From contig CM035806.1 of NCBI GenBank assembly GCA_020466095.1, positions 40,041,198 through 40,105,197 on the forward strand: a stretch of DNA of 64,000 nucleotides, in the 5' to 3' direction. The stretch comes from Chlorops oryzae (Eukaryota > Arthropoda > Insecta > Diptera > Chloropidae). Positions 45,301 through 60,300 of this stretch are shown one piece after another. The notes beneath the pieces are model-generated. The model was not told where the DNA came from and did no database searches. It was given only the letters and a program-made list of their open reading frames with translations. The number at the start of each line of letters is the position of its first letter. Position 1 is the first letter of the stretch. Both the position numbers and the translations under genes were made by a program.

Positions 45301-48300
45301 AAACTGGACAAACAACCTCGCTCTGTAAAACCACCCGAAAGTACTCGTGAGTAACAATCCGTATAGGGTGGTACATTGCATAAAACGTTCATGGACAACG
45401 CCTCCGGATCTGTGGCGCAAGAAACGTCAGTGCGTGAATTACAAATCGTGCATCGCTGAGACGCTGGAAGATTCTCGACATTATTGCAATTATCACCATC
45501 GCAGAAATATAATCGCTTTTGTCTCAGTAAGACATCGGCATCGGCTTGACTGTAGAAACTGCCACAGCCCATTGCAGAAATCGAATTCGTTTCATCATAG
45601 AGAACATAGCAACGATCATCTTGACGATAGAGAGGACATATTTTCGATTCGGGCAATTGACAATTTTCCCCTTCGCACGTATAGCAGCTCAATCGTTTTT
45701 CCGGTAGAGCAACCGAATTACATTTCTCACTATCACAGGCCAGACAGAAGTCTTTTTTACCATCTATGCAAAGCTGCTGCTCATCATAGTCTAGATCATT
45801 TAAGCAAGTTCTTGCCAAGTGATAAGTCGGATTAGCTTCATCTTCCCTCGGGTACAAAGCAGTCATACATCGCCGGAAGCACATACGTGTATTCGTTATG
45901 CTTTTAACATCCGAAACGCAATTGCCATCACGGTCAGTATCGCAAGCCAAGCACTCAACGAAATTATCCAGATAGCTTGCAATATTACAACCGTTCGAAT
46001 TACAACGGAAGCACATATTCGGATTCGACTTGCAGTAATCGGAATTGTTCTTTTCGACGGCATCGCTGCAACCATTTTCAATAACTTTGCCAGCGACATT
46101 GAACACCGTCATGCAACTCTGATATATATTATCCGTGCAAACTCTCATGCGACCGCCGCCAGCGCAATCCTCTTCATCATCGCAGTGGTAGCAACTCAAA
46201 GGCACCTCCTGCCATTTACCAGGCTCACCTTCAGGACTTACCCGAACCAAATCGGCGGTATTGCAACCAGACGTACTACAACTGCGGCAATTTCGCTTAT
46301 CGCTCTCGTCGTAACACTTCAGACTCGAAGCACAGCTACGATAAGTGACTCCCCTGTATAGATTCGTTATGCATTTATCCGCTGGATCGTATATGGGACA
46401 AACATGATTACTATCCGGGGATGATTCACAATTAGCGCCAACTCTAGAGTCACACTGATGACAACGCAGACGGTTAGTTGGGAAAACGTCGATGCCGTTA
46501 CAATTATCTCCAGAGCAAGTGTTGCACAACGTACCATTGCCAGTTAGACAGTTATAGAACACCTCCGGTTCAAAGTTCGAAAAGCAACCACGTATGGTGT
46601 GACCAGCTGAAATCCAAGAGAAAGAGTCACAAAGCTCTGTAAAAATTCATAAATTCCAAATATTTACCTTCATTAATACGAGTTCCACATTCGGGATAAG
46701 GTAATCGGGAGCACCTCCGGTTGCTTTCAATCAAATTTGGATTTGTCGCACAACGTGGATCGTCCGACGAGTCGCAAACTACACAATTATTGATCTTAAC
46801 ACTTTCCGGTGTATTGCAATTCTTTCCATCACACAATCGTAGACGTGTCTCTTTAATCAAACTAATAATGACGTCGCTTTCTATGTCACTGCCACAACCA
46901 GCATTGGCGATATTGTTCTCCGTATCATAGAGCATGTAGCACTGATCGTTTGGACGATAAGCATTGCATTCATCCGGTTCGATATCTTCACAATCACCGC
47001 CCACGCATTGCAAGCACTCAAGACGTTCCGCAGGTACCGCCATGCTGTTACATCGTGCACCATCACAAATTGAACAGTACTCCATAGTGCCGTTTTTACA
47101 TTTCATTTGGTCATCTAGCTCCATGTCGTCTAGGCAAGACCGTGACATCTCGTAAGCTGGATCCGCTGAGCTGCTGCGCGCGTATAAAGCAACCATACAA
47201 CTACCTAGACATTTGCGAGTGCGTGTTGCGGTATCGAATTTCGCAGAGCAATGCTTTCCATCTATAGAATCACAGAAATAGCAGTCCGTATAATCGTCCA
47301 AACTCTTAGCATTATTGCAGCCATTCGATTTGCAGCCTATGCATTTATCTGAATTCTCTTCACAATAATCGCCATGGGTCTTTTCAATTTGATCGCTACA
47401 GCCACGTTTCACTACCGCTGCCGTACTTTGGCCCTCATTTCCGAATACAGTTACGCACGTTTGTAAATTATCTCCCTCGCATTTTTGCAAACTTCCCGTT
47501 CCAGAAATACAATCATCACCTTCGCAAACGTAACAGCTGAGCGGCAGGTCCTGCCATTTTCCTGGCACACCAATGTTCGTTTTCATTAAATTCACCGTAT
47601 TACAATTATCCGAATCGCATGTGCGGCAAGCTCTCTTGTCACTTGAATCACAAGTGAAATCACTTGCACACCCTCGCAACGTTCGCAATCCCTCGAGTTT
47701 CGTAACGCAATAATCGTTCTCGTTATACAGTGGACACAGACCTGCAAATTCTTGCGGACTGTCCTCGCATGTTGCGTTAATGCGAGAATCGCAGCGGTGA
47801 CAGCTTTGACGACCCGCTGGGAAAATTTCGCTATTGCAGTTATTTCCATTGCAAATACGGCATCTTCCGGACTCTCCATTAATACATTTTTCGAACACGT
47901 CGTCCTTAACGTCCGAAAAGCAGCCGCGGTGTGTCAAGCCAGCTAAAAGTGGAATTTATATTATATTATGTGTCCAATATGTATACAGGGTGCCCGTAAA
48001 TTTAAATTTGTTTTACAATCCCACTTTGTCTGGGTAATAAGACCACAAATAAATTATGATATAATTTGTGGTACGCTTTAAAAAAAATTCCCGGAGATTT
48101 GGCAATATGTTTGAAAAGTACATCTTATAGCATGTCCTCATTATAGCCGGAAATACGTAGTTTCGACGTTTTCGTTTTTTCGGCTACAGAGTGAGAGCAT
48201 ACTATTAGAATAAAAACCCAATTATAATCTTAGAAATTGTTTGCAATTTTTTTTTTTTTTTTTTTTTGTTATTTTCAACTCACATTGATCGACATACACG

Positions 48301-51300
48301 ACACATTGTGTGTATGGCAAATCTTCACATACAGCAAGAACTGGAGAAGATTTCGGATCCGTTACGCAGTTGGAACAACTTTCAGAGCTGCAAGCAATAC
48401 AAGAAGTACTATTGGGGAAGTTGAAGCTGTCATTGCAGTCATCGCCGCTGCATAGGAATAAGCTTCGCTTATTGCCCAACAATTGCGAATTGTCAAAATC
48501 ACTAGCGCACCCCAAAAGAGCTACCTTATTGCTCTCATGATCGAACAGAGCATAGCATTGATCATTTTCACGCCAGGCCGAGCATTCCAGACTTATCGGT
48601 TTCGAGCACTCGCCATTTTCGCATGTCAGGCACCTCAATCTTGTTGCATCTGGCAGTGCAATCGAATTGCATGCTTCACCCTTGCATGCTTTGCAAAGTG
48701 GATTCTCTCCGTTTTCGCAGGCAGCGCGTCCATCCGCCTCTAAATCGTCCAAACAGCTGCGCATTAGCTCGTACGCTGGATTCGTCTCATCCGTGCGTGG
48801 ATACAAGCCCGTTAAGCATTTACTCTGACAAGATCGTCTGACCGTAACACTCGACACATTCCTAACGCATTCGGCATTTTCGGTTCCATCGCAGAATAGG
48901 CAATCTACGTAAACGTCCGGTTCGGCTGCGTTATTGCAACCGTTTGATTTACAGAATTTACAAAGCTCTGAATTCTCATCGCAATGGGCTGCCAGCGTGT
49001 CGTTTAGGTATATTTGGGTAGCACAGCTTCGTTGGACAACGTTGCCCGCTTTATCGAAAACTATGCCACAATTCTGTAGATTATTGTTCTCGCATTGCCG
49101 TAGAATTCCCAAGCCATTACTGCAGCTCTCACCCTCGCAACTGAAACATTTCAATGGTAGATCTTGCCATTTACCGGGCTCGCCGATATCAGTGCTCTTT
49201 AGATCGACGACATTACAATTATCGCCGCTCTTACACATGCGGCATTTCTGATAGTTTGTGACGTCACACTTGAAATCGGTACTGCAGCCGCGATAGGTTG
49301 CGCCATAGACCACTTTCGTTCCACAATAATCGTCCTTATTATAGTATGGACAAGCCGTTTCGGATTCGGGGGCATGTTCACAATTTGGGTCTTCCAGGCT
49401 ATTGCAGCGATGGCAACGTCGACGGTCAGCTGGAAAAATCTGCATAAAAAAAAAAATTTTTTTTTTAAATAAAAAACCTTCATTATGGGCAAAATCTATA
49501 AATCCCTTCAAAAGAGCCTTACCTCACTATTGCAAGCATTATTATTGCATGTTATGCAGTTCTGGGAACCACCACTAAGGCAGTCTAGTCTTTCGGGCTT
49601 GCTAAGAGAACTTACACATCCTCTCGTTGTGGATCCATCTTGAAAGTTCGATTATTATTATTTAGAAAAAATTGGGGGTTAAAAAAAAAATTAGTCCAAA
49701 TTGATCCTAACTCACCTAAACCATATCGCGTAAAGCATTGAGTATTCGGAAGAGTCGAGCATGTTGTTACGTTTCCAGCTCCTTCCGGTCTGAAGGCACA
49801 TAAAGGATCATCATTCGAATTGCATTGGATGCATTGTTTCGCCTGCGGTGTATTCTCGTAACTATTGCAATTAATGCCCTCATTGCATAGGTAGATCGAA
49901 TCGATGTTATTATTAACGAACACCTCATCCAAGTCGCTAATGCATCCCATACGGGTTATGCTGTTATCGCTGCCGAAGAGCATAAAGCATCGTTCATTCT
50001 TGCTATAATATTTACACGCTTGCGGTTTTGAATCCTCGCATTTCTCATCGGTGCATACATGACAGGACCAACGATCATCGGGCAGTGCTTTATTATTGCA
50101 CGCTTCACGATCATTGCAAGCCAGACAGAGCTCATCGCCAGCCTTGCAACCCTCCCGATCTCCTTCGTCTTTGTCATCCAAACAACTGCGTGTCAGAACA
50201 AAGACATCCGTTCGATTTGGCTTCGGATATAGAGCCGTCATGCACGCTCCATTGCATCGACGCCTGGCATTGATCAGCTCCGAATTTATACAATCGGCAT
50301 TCCTCTCCGAATCGCAGTATACACAGTCGATGTAATCGCTCAGCTTGTTTGCCGTATTGCAATTATTCGAATTGCAATTATGACAGTTCGCTGAATTGTC
50401 GTCACAATAGCTGCCAAATTTATTTTCTATGCTCGCACTGCAACCGCGTGCTTCGACCGATCCATTTGCAGCGAATACCGTAAGACAGTATTCATTGCCT
50501 TGACATTCTATCGAGTTCAAATTGTTACAGTCAGTTTTCAGGGAGTTTTCGCATGTATAGCATTTCAATGGCAATTTTTGCCACAAACCAGGATTGGCAT
50601 CACCCTGGCGCTTCAGGTTGACACGATTACAGTCGTTGCTGTCGCAGATGCGGCAGTTGGCGCTATCGGTTTGATCGCATAGCAGTCCAGAACTGCAACC
50701 GCGAACAGTATTGCCATTCGAGTCCATTGCGGTAACGCAATGTTCATCTGGCTTCAAACATACCTCCGACGATGAGGGCGCATTTTCGCACGATGAGATC
50801 GCGTTCGTGCTACACGCAAAACAAGTGCGACGATCAGCCGGATAGACCTGCAGCAAATATAGTTATTAATCATTTTTTGCCATACCATCAATATCTTCCA
50901 AAAACAAAACGCAAGTAAATGTGTTATATGTATGTATGCAGTCAGGGGAATCTGATAATACAATATGTTAGGTAGCCAACATAAAGGGTTAGCTATACAC
51001 ATGAATATTTTTGATTATTTTCGACAATTGGCCCCGGTTATTAAGACCAAGTATTCTGGAGATTTCCAAGTCCATTAAGAGACCTCAGATACCGACTTTT
51101 GTGCGATTTACAATTTTTGGAAACTTAATCGGAGTCTTAAATTCAAGCTCAAATTCCGCATTTTCGCACAGTTTTTGCGGCCTTTCTAATAGATCCTTGC
51201 AGTAAAGGTAGCCTTAATAATTCACCGATACATTTTTTGAAGAGGACGCTTATCGCTATAGAGCAAGCATGCAAGCCATCTTTAATTATAATCTCAATTG

Positions 51301-54300
51301 AACAGGTAGCTCCCCCTAAAACTACTCCTTAACTCCCCACCCCCCCCGAATTCGAAATGTGCCGCCTAAAAAGTACAATATTCGAAATGAAAAAAAAGTA
51401 ATTTGGAAAGAACAACAACAAATTTGACAGATTTTCTATATCAAACACTATTCGCACATCATTTGTTTATACATATATATCATAAACCCCTAAAATTCTT
51501 CCCCCTAAACGGCCCCCTAAAAGTAGGAAAAACCCCTCAACTGGCAACACTGCAATTGAATGTCAGGTGTAAGCGAAAATTTTCAAAAAACGCCATTTTG
51601 CCACGCCTACTTTTCCAATTTTTGGAAATTACATATAATGGAAAATTTTGGAATATCTCAAAATTTTCTAGGTTTAGAGCAGGTGTTGCAATTTCCATAA
51701 CATACTGTAGTACTGGAGGTACCCTTCAAAATGGGCCGATCGGGTCTTAGTCATGTCCCTGCCAATACGCATACCGAATCGCATCAGGACCGTCCAACTT
51801 CTTCGTTAAGATAACTGTATATAGACATTCGGATGGACAAACCGACGAGCAAATGGACAAACGGACAGACGGACGGATATGACTCTACCGGATCTTCTGG
51901 TAACACTGACCATTTCTTTACATATTCTGTACGGTCTATTCTTATAATTTGATTATATTTCTTATGATTCTGTGTTGTGTTACACACAACAACACACACA
52001 CACACACACACAATATACCCCCAAAACAGAGTATGTCAGGTATAAGAATATACCATAAGTCAGCATCCAGCAACCATCTTATAAATAACATTTTTCTTTT
52101 TTTTATAGAATATTACCTTTTTGTTGCAATTTTCACCCAGACATATTTCGCAACTCGTTGCATTGACACCATATACACAATTATAGAATTCCTCGCTCTC
52201 TAAATTAGAGACGCAGCCTCGTTCGGTATATCCGTCTGAAAGATTTATCCGCTTGATGCGTTTTTTCATAAAAAACAATAAAAATAAGCATACTTACCGG
52301 CAATCAAACGCGTATAACACTGTGTATAAGGCAATCGAGCACAATTTGTATCGTCCTTGAGCTCTGCCGGGGCAACAGCACAATTGGTATCAGAGCGAGA
52401 ATTGCAGATAGCGCATTTCTGAGCCAATGGCAAATTATTAATAACATTGCAATTATCATCATCGCAAAGCCATAAGCGTTTAGCATACAGCAAATTCTTG
52501 ACATCTGGCGAATCATATTTACTCTTGCAACCCATTTCAGCTATTTTTCCGCTTTCGTCGAACTCGATAAAGCACTGATCGTGCGTCATTACAGCACGGC
52601 ACGTCTTCATTTCGGGCGCGGTGCAGTTATCACCCTTACAGTGATAACATGACTTCCGTACACCCAATTCTTGAACATTGCAGTCTGCAGTTGAGCATGC
52701 TGCGCAGTTATCACTATCCTTACATTTCACACGCTCATCGGCTTCGAGATCATCTAGACATGTGCGTATGAGCTCATACACTGGTTGCGAATCATTGGTA
52801 CGTGGATATAATGCGGTCACACAGCTCTGGTGGCACATCCTCTTGCGTGTTACATTGCTAACGGCCAAAGCGCAACGATCATTTTCCGTTGCGTCGCAGT
52901 AAACACATTCAATGAAATCGGATTCCTTGCTAGCGTCATTGCAACCGTTCGACTTGCAATCGAAGCAATTCGTTGTTCCGCTGCCCTCACAGATCGAATC
53001 CAGGTCGTCGCTGCAACCACGCGCGATCACCGCTCCATTCGAACCGAAAGCGACCGTGCACGTCTGATAAATATTCGACTCGCACTTGCGAAGGTCACCC
53101 AAGTTCGAGGCACCGCATTCATCGCAGTGATGACAACTCAATGGAAGTTCTTGAAACTTACCAGGATAGCCGATATCAAGGGCACTCAGATTAATTTCGT
53201 TACAATTGTCGTCCACGCATTTTCTACAATGTTTACGATCGCTGGTATCACACGGTAAATCCGAGACACAGCCTCTTTGGGTAACGCCTTTGGTAAATGT
53301 CGTAACACATCCATCGATTTTGCTATAAATTGGACAGATTTGTGAATTTGCAGGCTTCGATACGCATGTTGGATCGTCGATTGAATTACAACGATGACAG
53401 CGTTGACGTCCGTTCGGATAATCTCGACCATTACAATTGGAATTGGTGCAGATAGTGCAAGACGCGTCGGGATCGCCATTTTTACACTTGAGAAATTGCT
53501 GCATTTCCATATCGTACAAACATCCACGCACGGTATGGCCATCTGAAAGATCGACACAAAAGTCAGTGAGTCAGTGAGTCGGGGAGTCGGAGAGTCAGAG
53601 GTGAAGCCCTTAAGGCTTTAATATTAAATATCGGAATAAAACCTACCGTCATCAATATAAATCGAGCATTCTGTGTAGGGATAATTTTGGCATATTGCCG
53701 ATGATGTCACGTTCGAAGGATTCACTGCGCAGTTAACATCATTTGCTGAATTGCAAACAATGCATTTCCGCTCATTCGGAAGGTTCTTGAAATCGTTACA
53801 ATTATCACCGTCGCAAACGAAATACTGCTTGATTTCTCCGTTTACCTGTTCGAGGGAGATATCACTTAAGCAGCCCAATCGCACAGCACTGAAGGTCTTA
53901 TTATCGAAGTACATGTAGCACTGATCCTCTTTGGAGTATGCGGAACATACTCTGGACTGCGGTAGATCGCAGTCTGTACCCATGCAATGTAAGCATGACA
54001 AACGACTTTCGGGCAATATATCCGTATTGCAATTATTTCCATTATCACAACGTACACAATCTTTTGCGATCGTACAATTCGCACGATCTTCCTTTTCGAT
54101 ATCCTCAAAGCATGACCGAACGAAATCACTAACAGCTGGATTGCTCTTACGTGGATATAAGGCGGCGACACAGCCCTCTACGCAATTACGTACGCTCGTT
54201 ATATTCTCGGGAGCGAATAGGCAATCCTCATTCACCGACGAGTCGCAATACAGACACTTTCGATAGGTTTTAGCATCGGTTACGTCGTTACACAAATTCG

Positions 54301-57300
54301 ATTTGCAATTAAAGCAAAGTTCCGGATTTCGATCACAGTGGGATTTCTGTTTTTCCAGTATGTTAAGCTCACAACCACGTTCGATCACAACACCTTCGTC
54401 ATTGAATACGGTCATACAGTCTTGGTACGCATAATTCTCGCATGCAGCCTCGCCTAGCACAGCGTCCGATGTGCAGTTCGCACCTTCGCATTGATAGCAT
54501 TTCAGGGGCAAGCTTTGAAAGGCCCCGTAGACGCCGTTGAACCTTTTCGTCAAGTCAATGCGATTGCAGCCATCGCCCTTACATTTCTGGCATGTTCTAG
54601 AGTTTTCGTCACAGCCTAGATCGGAGGCACAGCCGCGCCTTGTAAAGTCCGATTCATGATCGTAACTCGCTACACAGGTCTCTTCGGTATTGTAATACGG
54701 GCATGCACTCAACGATGATGGCGATGCAGCACAATTGGCGTCGAGTTTTGAATTACATCGATGACATTTCGGTCGATTCTTAGGTATAAGCTATAGCGAA
54801 AGGATTTCGAAATTCATAATCGTTAATATTAAACATAGGTACCTAATTATGGCATAAAATTTGAAATGGGCGAAAAACTACAGGGAAATAAGAAAAAACG
54901 AGAAAATCTTAAACTTCTCTGAAATTAAATGATTAAAATTAAAAATAAAAAAAAAAAAGCTTATAGCCTTATTCATAGAAATAAAAAGTTGCTTAAGCCT
55001 TTTTTACGGTGACTTTACTGTCAAAAATACATGAAATTAAAATGCTTTTTAGTTAAAATCCATTTGAGCATTTCTATGAATAAGGCAGTTAGATTCTTAC
55101 GCTATGAAACTTATAGCAGGGGAACCCCAGAGGTGGTTTCGGAACCCCTTTAGTTTATCCCTGCCATACATGAACGCTTAATATAGTGGGCTTCGTTGTG
55201 GGTCAGTCAGATTAGAATTAGATTACAATAATCTGACAATACAAAATAATTGTGTTCTTGAGATACTCGAACGTGTCAGAATTGATAAGGCTCTAGTTTG
55301 TAGTTTTCATTGCTTATTTTGCTTCCAAACCCTCATCTAAATATTATAATTTTATCATTTATTCACGGATTTTGAAGACTAATATTGCATATCAAGGACT
55401 TACGTGCACATCGAGACAGAGCGTGAGCTGTTCTTATGATCGTTGTCACAGCTCATAGAATCATAGAAAAGGCATCACTCATACGGCATGTAGGACGAGC
55501 GCGCGCATTAACGAATATGTAACTAACGTCCTACACGTCGTATGAGTGATGCCGTTTCTATGATATTTCGGACATTTGCACCGCATACGCACGTTTACCG
55601 CAGCATATCAATACTGAGAGCATCTATGTGCACTTGCATTTTTTTGAAAATGACACTTTTCCCCCATCCGATTTGAAAATCTTTTTTTTAACAAGTAAGG
55701 GTGTTAGAGTCAGGCGAGCCTTGCAATAAAATACCCGAAACAGACACATGTTTAAATAATTTTTGAACCACGCCCAAAAACAGGACCACTAAGTAAGAAT
55801 AATCAAGAAGTTTTTAAGGCCATTAGGGGCCCCATATACCGACTTTTGTTAAAAATCTTTATGAAAACCCGCCCCTTTTCCAAGCCCACTTTTCAAATTT
55901 TTTTGCAATTCTAATCGGAGGCTTAAATATGCGCTCAATTTCTAAGTGGCAGGCACCTCGCTCGTTCATGATCAAGACTCATCCTAGCAACGGACGCGGC
56001 TTAACAGTAATAAGTCCTCAGCAGCCCAGTTTCTCAAATAGAGGCCCGTTGGAATCAAAACTATTATATCTCTGTATAAATAGTTAAGTTATATTTAAAA
56101 AATAAGATTTGAATAATTACTGTTAGTTCCCACCCAAAGGAAGATCCAGTAAAGAGAAGCAAAGTTTAAAAAAAAAATATAAAAAAAAATTTCTAAGTTT
56201 CATTGAAATATTTCGAAAAAGTCAGATTTTGAGGCAGTTTTGGGATTTTTGTGACAGACCCTAGTACTGGAGGTGCCCTTAATAACGGACCGACCGAGGA
56301 AATTTTTTGGGAGGATGTTTATGGCTACAAAGGAAGCATAAGTGCCAAATTTCGTTGAATTCCCATTTGAATTTCGGGTGTAGGGGACAATTTTCGAAAA
56401 TCGCCCTTCTGCCACGCCTCACTTTTGAAATATTTGGAAATCGTATTACTTGCCTTGAAACATGTTCAAATACCAAATTTCATTTCTATATGTTGAAAAA
56501 CTTCGATTTTAGAGCAGTTTTTGTGTTTTTCGTAACAGACCCTAGTACTAGAGGTACCCTTAAAAATGGTCCGATCGGGTCCATTCTCTAACTGTTCTTA
56601 CCCATGTGCTTGTGAATACGCATATCAAATTTCATCAAGATAGCTCAACTCCTTCGATAAGAAAACTGTATACAAACAGACGGACAGACGGACGGACGGA
56701 CATGGCTAAATCGAATCTCCTGGTGACGCTGATCATTTCTATATATATTTATTATGGTCTATCTAGACTGGTTCTGGGTGTTACACACAACCACACAAAC
56801 GCAATATACCCTCGACACATTTGCGACCTCCCCCCCCCCTCACCCCCTCCCATACGATTTTTGGTTCGTCTTGACCCCCTCTATCACCACCCTTCGGATG
56901 TACACCGTTATGGGAAACACCCTGTATATGCTCTATATGAATATCAAATCTAATTATTTGAATCGTCAAATTATTCACAATAAAAGTCGCTGCCAAAAGT
57001 CCGCAGTCAGACTTGGATTCAACTGATCATTTCACATACGATTAAATTAAAATTTGGGAATTCGTAATAGGGTTGTGCGGTGTAGACTTCAAATATTCTG
57101 ATGACATAAAAAATACTGAAATTTTTGCTATCCTTACCTCATTGTTGCAACCATCGCCAGTACAAATTTTGCAACTACTCTCGTCACTGCCCACCAAGCA
57201 ATTCCAGAATTCATCGCCTTCCAGCGACGATAGACAGCCACGATCTGTTATGCCCTGTGTGCGATTATTCACACGCTGATAGCAATGCGTGTAGGGCGGC

Positions 57301-60300
57301 ACATTACAATCGATATTTGCTGGAATTAGTTTTGGTGCGGTGGCACAGCTTTCCGTTTCACCCGAATTGCACATTGAGCATTCATTGGATCTTGGTATAT
57401 TTTCGAATCCATTGCATCTCTCATGGTCGCAGATGTATAGTAATTTTTGTTTCACCAATGTGTTGATGTCCTCGACGCTTTTGAAATCGTTAATACATCC
57501 CATTCCAATCACATCGATTGACTCCTTCTCAAAACGAATATAACATCGATTCTCGTTGCCCTCGAGGCTGCTGCTGCTGCTGCTGCTGCTCGTGCAAGAG
57601 ACCAGCTCCTGATCTTCGCAGCCGCCACTGTCCCCACTGCACTTGAAGCATTCATATGTTTTGTCAGCTGCCAGAACTGTCGGACCGTTTGACTTCACTT
57701 TCGCATTTTCAATTAATCTCGCCGCCGCTTTCTCTACTAATATATTCGAAGGCGAATCGCTAGCAACAACTGTAAAAAGCAATTGAATAATATTTAATCG
57801 AAAATTGAACAAATTACGATCGGTAGTGCGAGTAGAAAAAATGAAAAGATTATCTTTCCATTCGGCTTAATTGTCCTTATCAAAATTTTGACATTTATGT
57901 ACTTATTACAGCACTTCAACTCTTTGTTCAAGCTCTTTTCGTATTATTGTACAAGTAGTTGAAATGTTTTTTTTTTTTTTTTTTTTTTTTTAGTTTTGAC
58001 ACAAATATTAACTGCTCGGTAACATTCGAATGTTGCCCTTATCATTTCAACGTGCATGACACCGAATTGCGAGTTCGACAAATATCAGTGATTATTTTAT
58101 TACGGGATATCGAAAAACTGACCAGCCAAGTTCGAGTTATTTATTGCCTTCATATCTCGGTCGTTTTTTTTTTTTTTTTTTTTTTTTGGCGTTTTTTCTT
58201 GATTAGGGTTTCAATTTTATTTTGATCATTATCGTTTTATTGTCAATTAACTTCACGGAGTTAAAATTTGCACAATTTTTTTTTCTTTTTTAGATTCAGA
58301 TTTTTTTAAAATTTTAATTAGTTTTGATATGGATGTTTTATGATACAAGGTCCTTTGAGCTATTGCTTTTATAGTTGGATGGCTCGCAATATAATTAGTT
58401 AAACGCCGATACTCTTGCCTCTGGTTTCAAAGAAAGAGGCGGAAAACGAATGATCTGATGGGCATGGAGTCCAAGTAGCTAAGACGATGCTGAATAGAAA
58501 TTTTATTGTCCCAAAAATCACATTTACCAGTCTGGTTAAAGCACCCTAAAGGATTATCTCTCAAACAAAAGTTCCAACGACAAACTGCATTGTGTATAAA
58601 GGCTGTGTATTAACATAAGAGATGAATTTTCCACCATTTCGTTCGATTGTCCGCGTCTAATTTCTAGAATAACACGAGATCAATTATACCGGTTAGTTTC
58701 AAGCGCTTAGCTAACTCAATTGTCACCGGTTATAATAACCAGCTATTATTGAACCTAGCGATTCAGTGAATGTGGCACTGCAGAAATTATGTGTCTGCAG
58801 CATTCACGCATCAAAAATAATTTCCGGAAAATTCGACAAGCTATATTAATGGATACTAGGAGTGCCAGTTGCGGTCGACATTCGATTGCTCTAGAAAAAA
58901 ATTTTATTATTATCAGTACCTATTTTATTTTAAATTTGTAAATTTTTCAGAGAGAACAATTTCTTTATTCACAACATTTTTTCGTGAAAGGCAAAGTGGC
59001 AAGTGTGGAGTTTCAGATATAAAAATCCGCCATTCATCAATTGAGCGAACTCTGCAGGCGGCAACATACAGCTGTCCTTGCTAAAATACTGATGTTCTTA
59101 ATAAAAAATTCACTTTCTTGAATGCTTAATGTTTGTTCATGCTATTTATTTATGGACCTATGATGGACATATAAAAGGCTAGCATTATTAGAAATTGCGT
59201 TCGCTGGAAAAAAGGGTAACAAAGTGCCGGACAAATTTTGAACGACTTTAAACGGATATGTTAGAAGAGGAGAACGCCTGCCAAAGTTCCTCAAAGAAAG
59301 AATTTTGGGTAAAAGGCGGCAAATGAACTTTGCCTGTGTGGCAACATAATGCGAAAGCATTTGAATTCCTACATGTTATTTCCGATTTGCGATCTACGAT
59401 TTCCGATTTCCGAATGGCGTTTTTTTTGTATAAAAATCGATTCTGTAGGATCGCTAAACGAAGGCGGAAAAGATTTGTGTTAGCGTATTAATATATAAGA
59501 TTATTTTGAAGGGGGAAAAAATCCATTATCATACGAGAATAAAATATTTTCAATTGGAAAATATAAATAAAAATATAATTAATCATCATCTGAGGTCGCT
59601 GGAGCTCAAAATCGAAAATAAAATTTTTCCAAATTTTTCCAAATTTCTAAACATGTCCGTCCGCCTGTCCGCCTGTCTGTATACTGTTTTCTTATCGAAG
59701 GAGTTGAGCTATCTTGACCAAATTTGATATGCGTGCTCACGGGGACATGAGTAAGAACAAGTTCGAGAATGGACCCGATCGGATCATTTTTCCAGTACCA
59801 GGGTCTGTTACGAAAATCACAAAAACTGATCTAAAATCGAAGTTTTTCAAGATATTTTAATGAAATTTGATATTTGAACATGTTAAAAGGCAATAATAAT
59901 ATAATTTCCGAAAATTGGAAAAGTCGGAGTTTCAAAACGGCGGTTTTCATAAAGAAATTCAACAAAAGTACGTATATGGGGCCCCTTATGCCATAAAAAA
60001 CCTCTTGATTATTTATTCGCAATGGTCCTGTCTTTTGGGCGCGTTTTAAAAACTATTTAAATATGTGTGTCTGTGTCGGGTATTTTATTATCAGGCTCGC
60101 CTGACTATATCACCCTTACTTGTTTTTTGTTTGTTTTTTTTTCTGTAACACTTCATGTGTTCATTTTGTCGTTAAATTCATTTGCGAGTTACGTATTCCA
60201 GTGATCTGTAAATATTTTGATTCCAATCGGATATCCATTTTTCCGATATGAACCCGAATAGCTAAGAGATTTTCACGCTTAAGCTCGTTTGTCAACCCAA

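Noticed and set aside
44178..47946. Many plus-strand frames opposite the giant gene
   Set aside because: Antisense shadows of strongly supported coding exons, lacking independent features.
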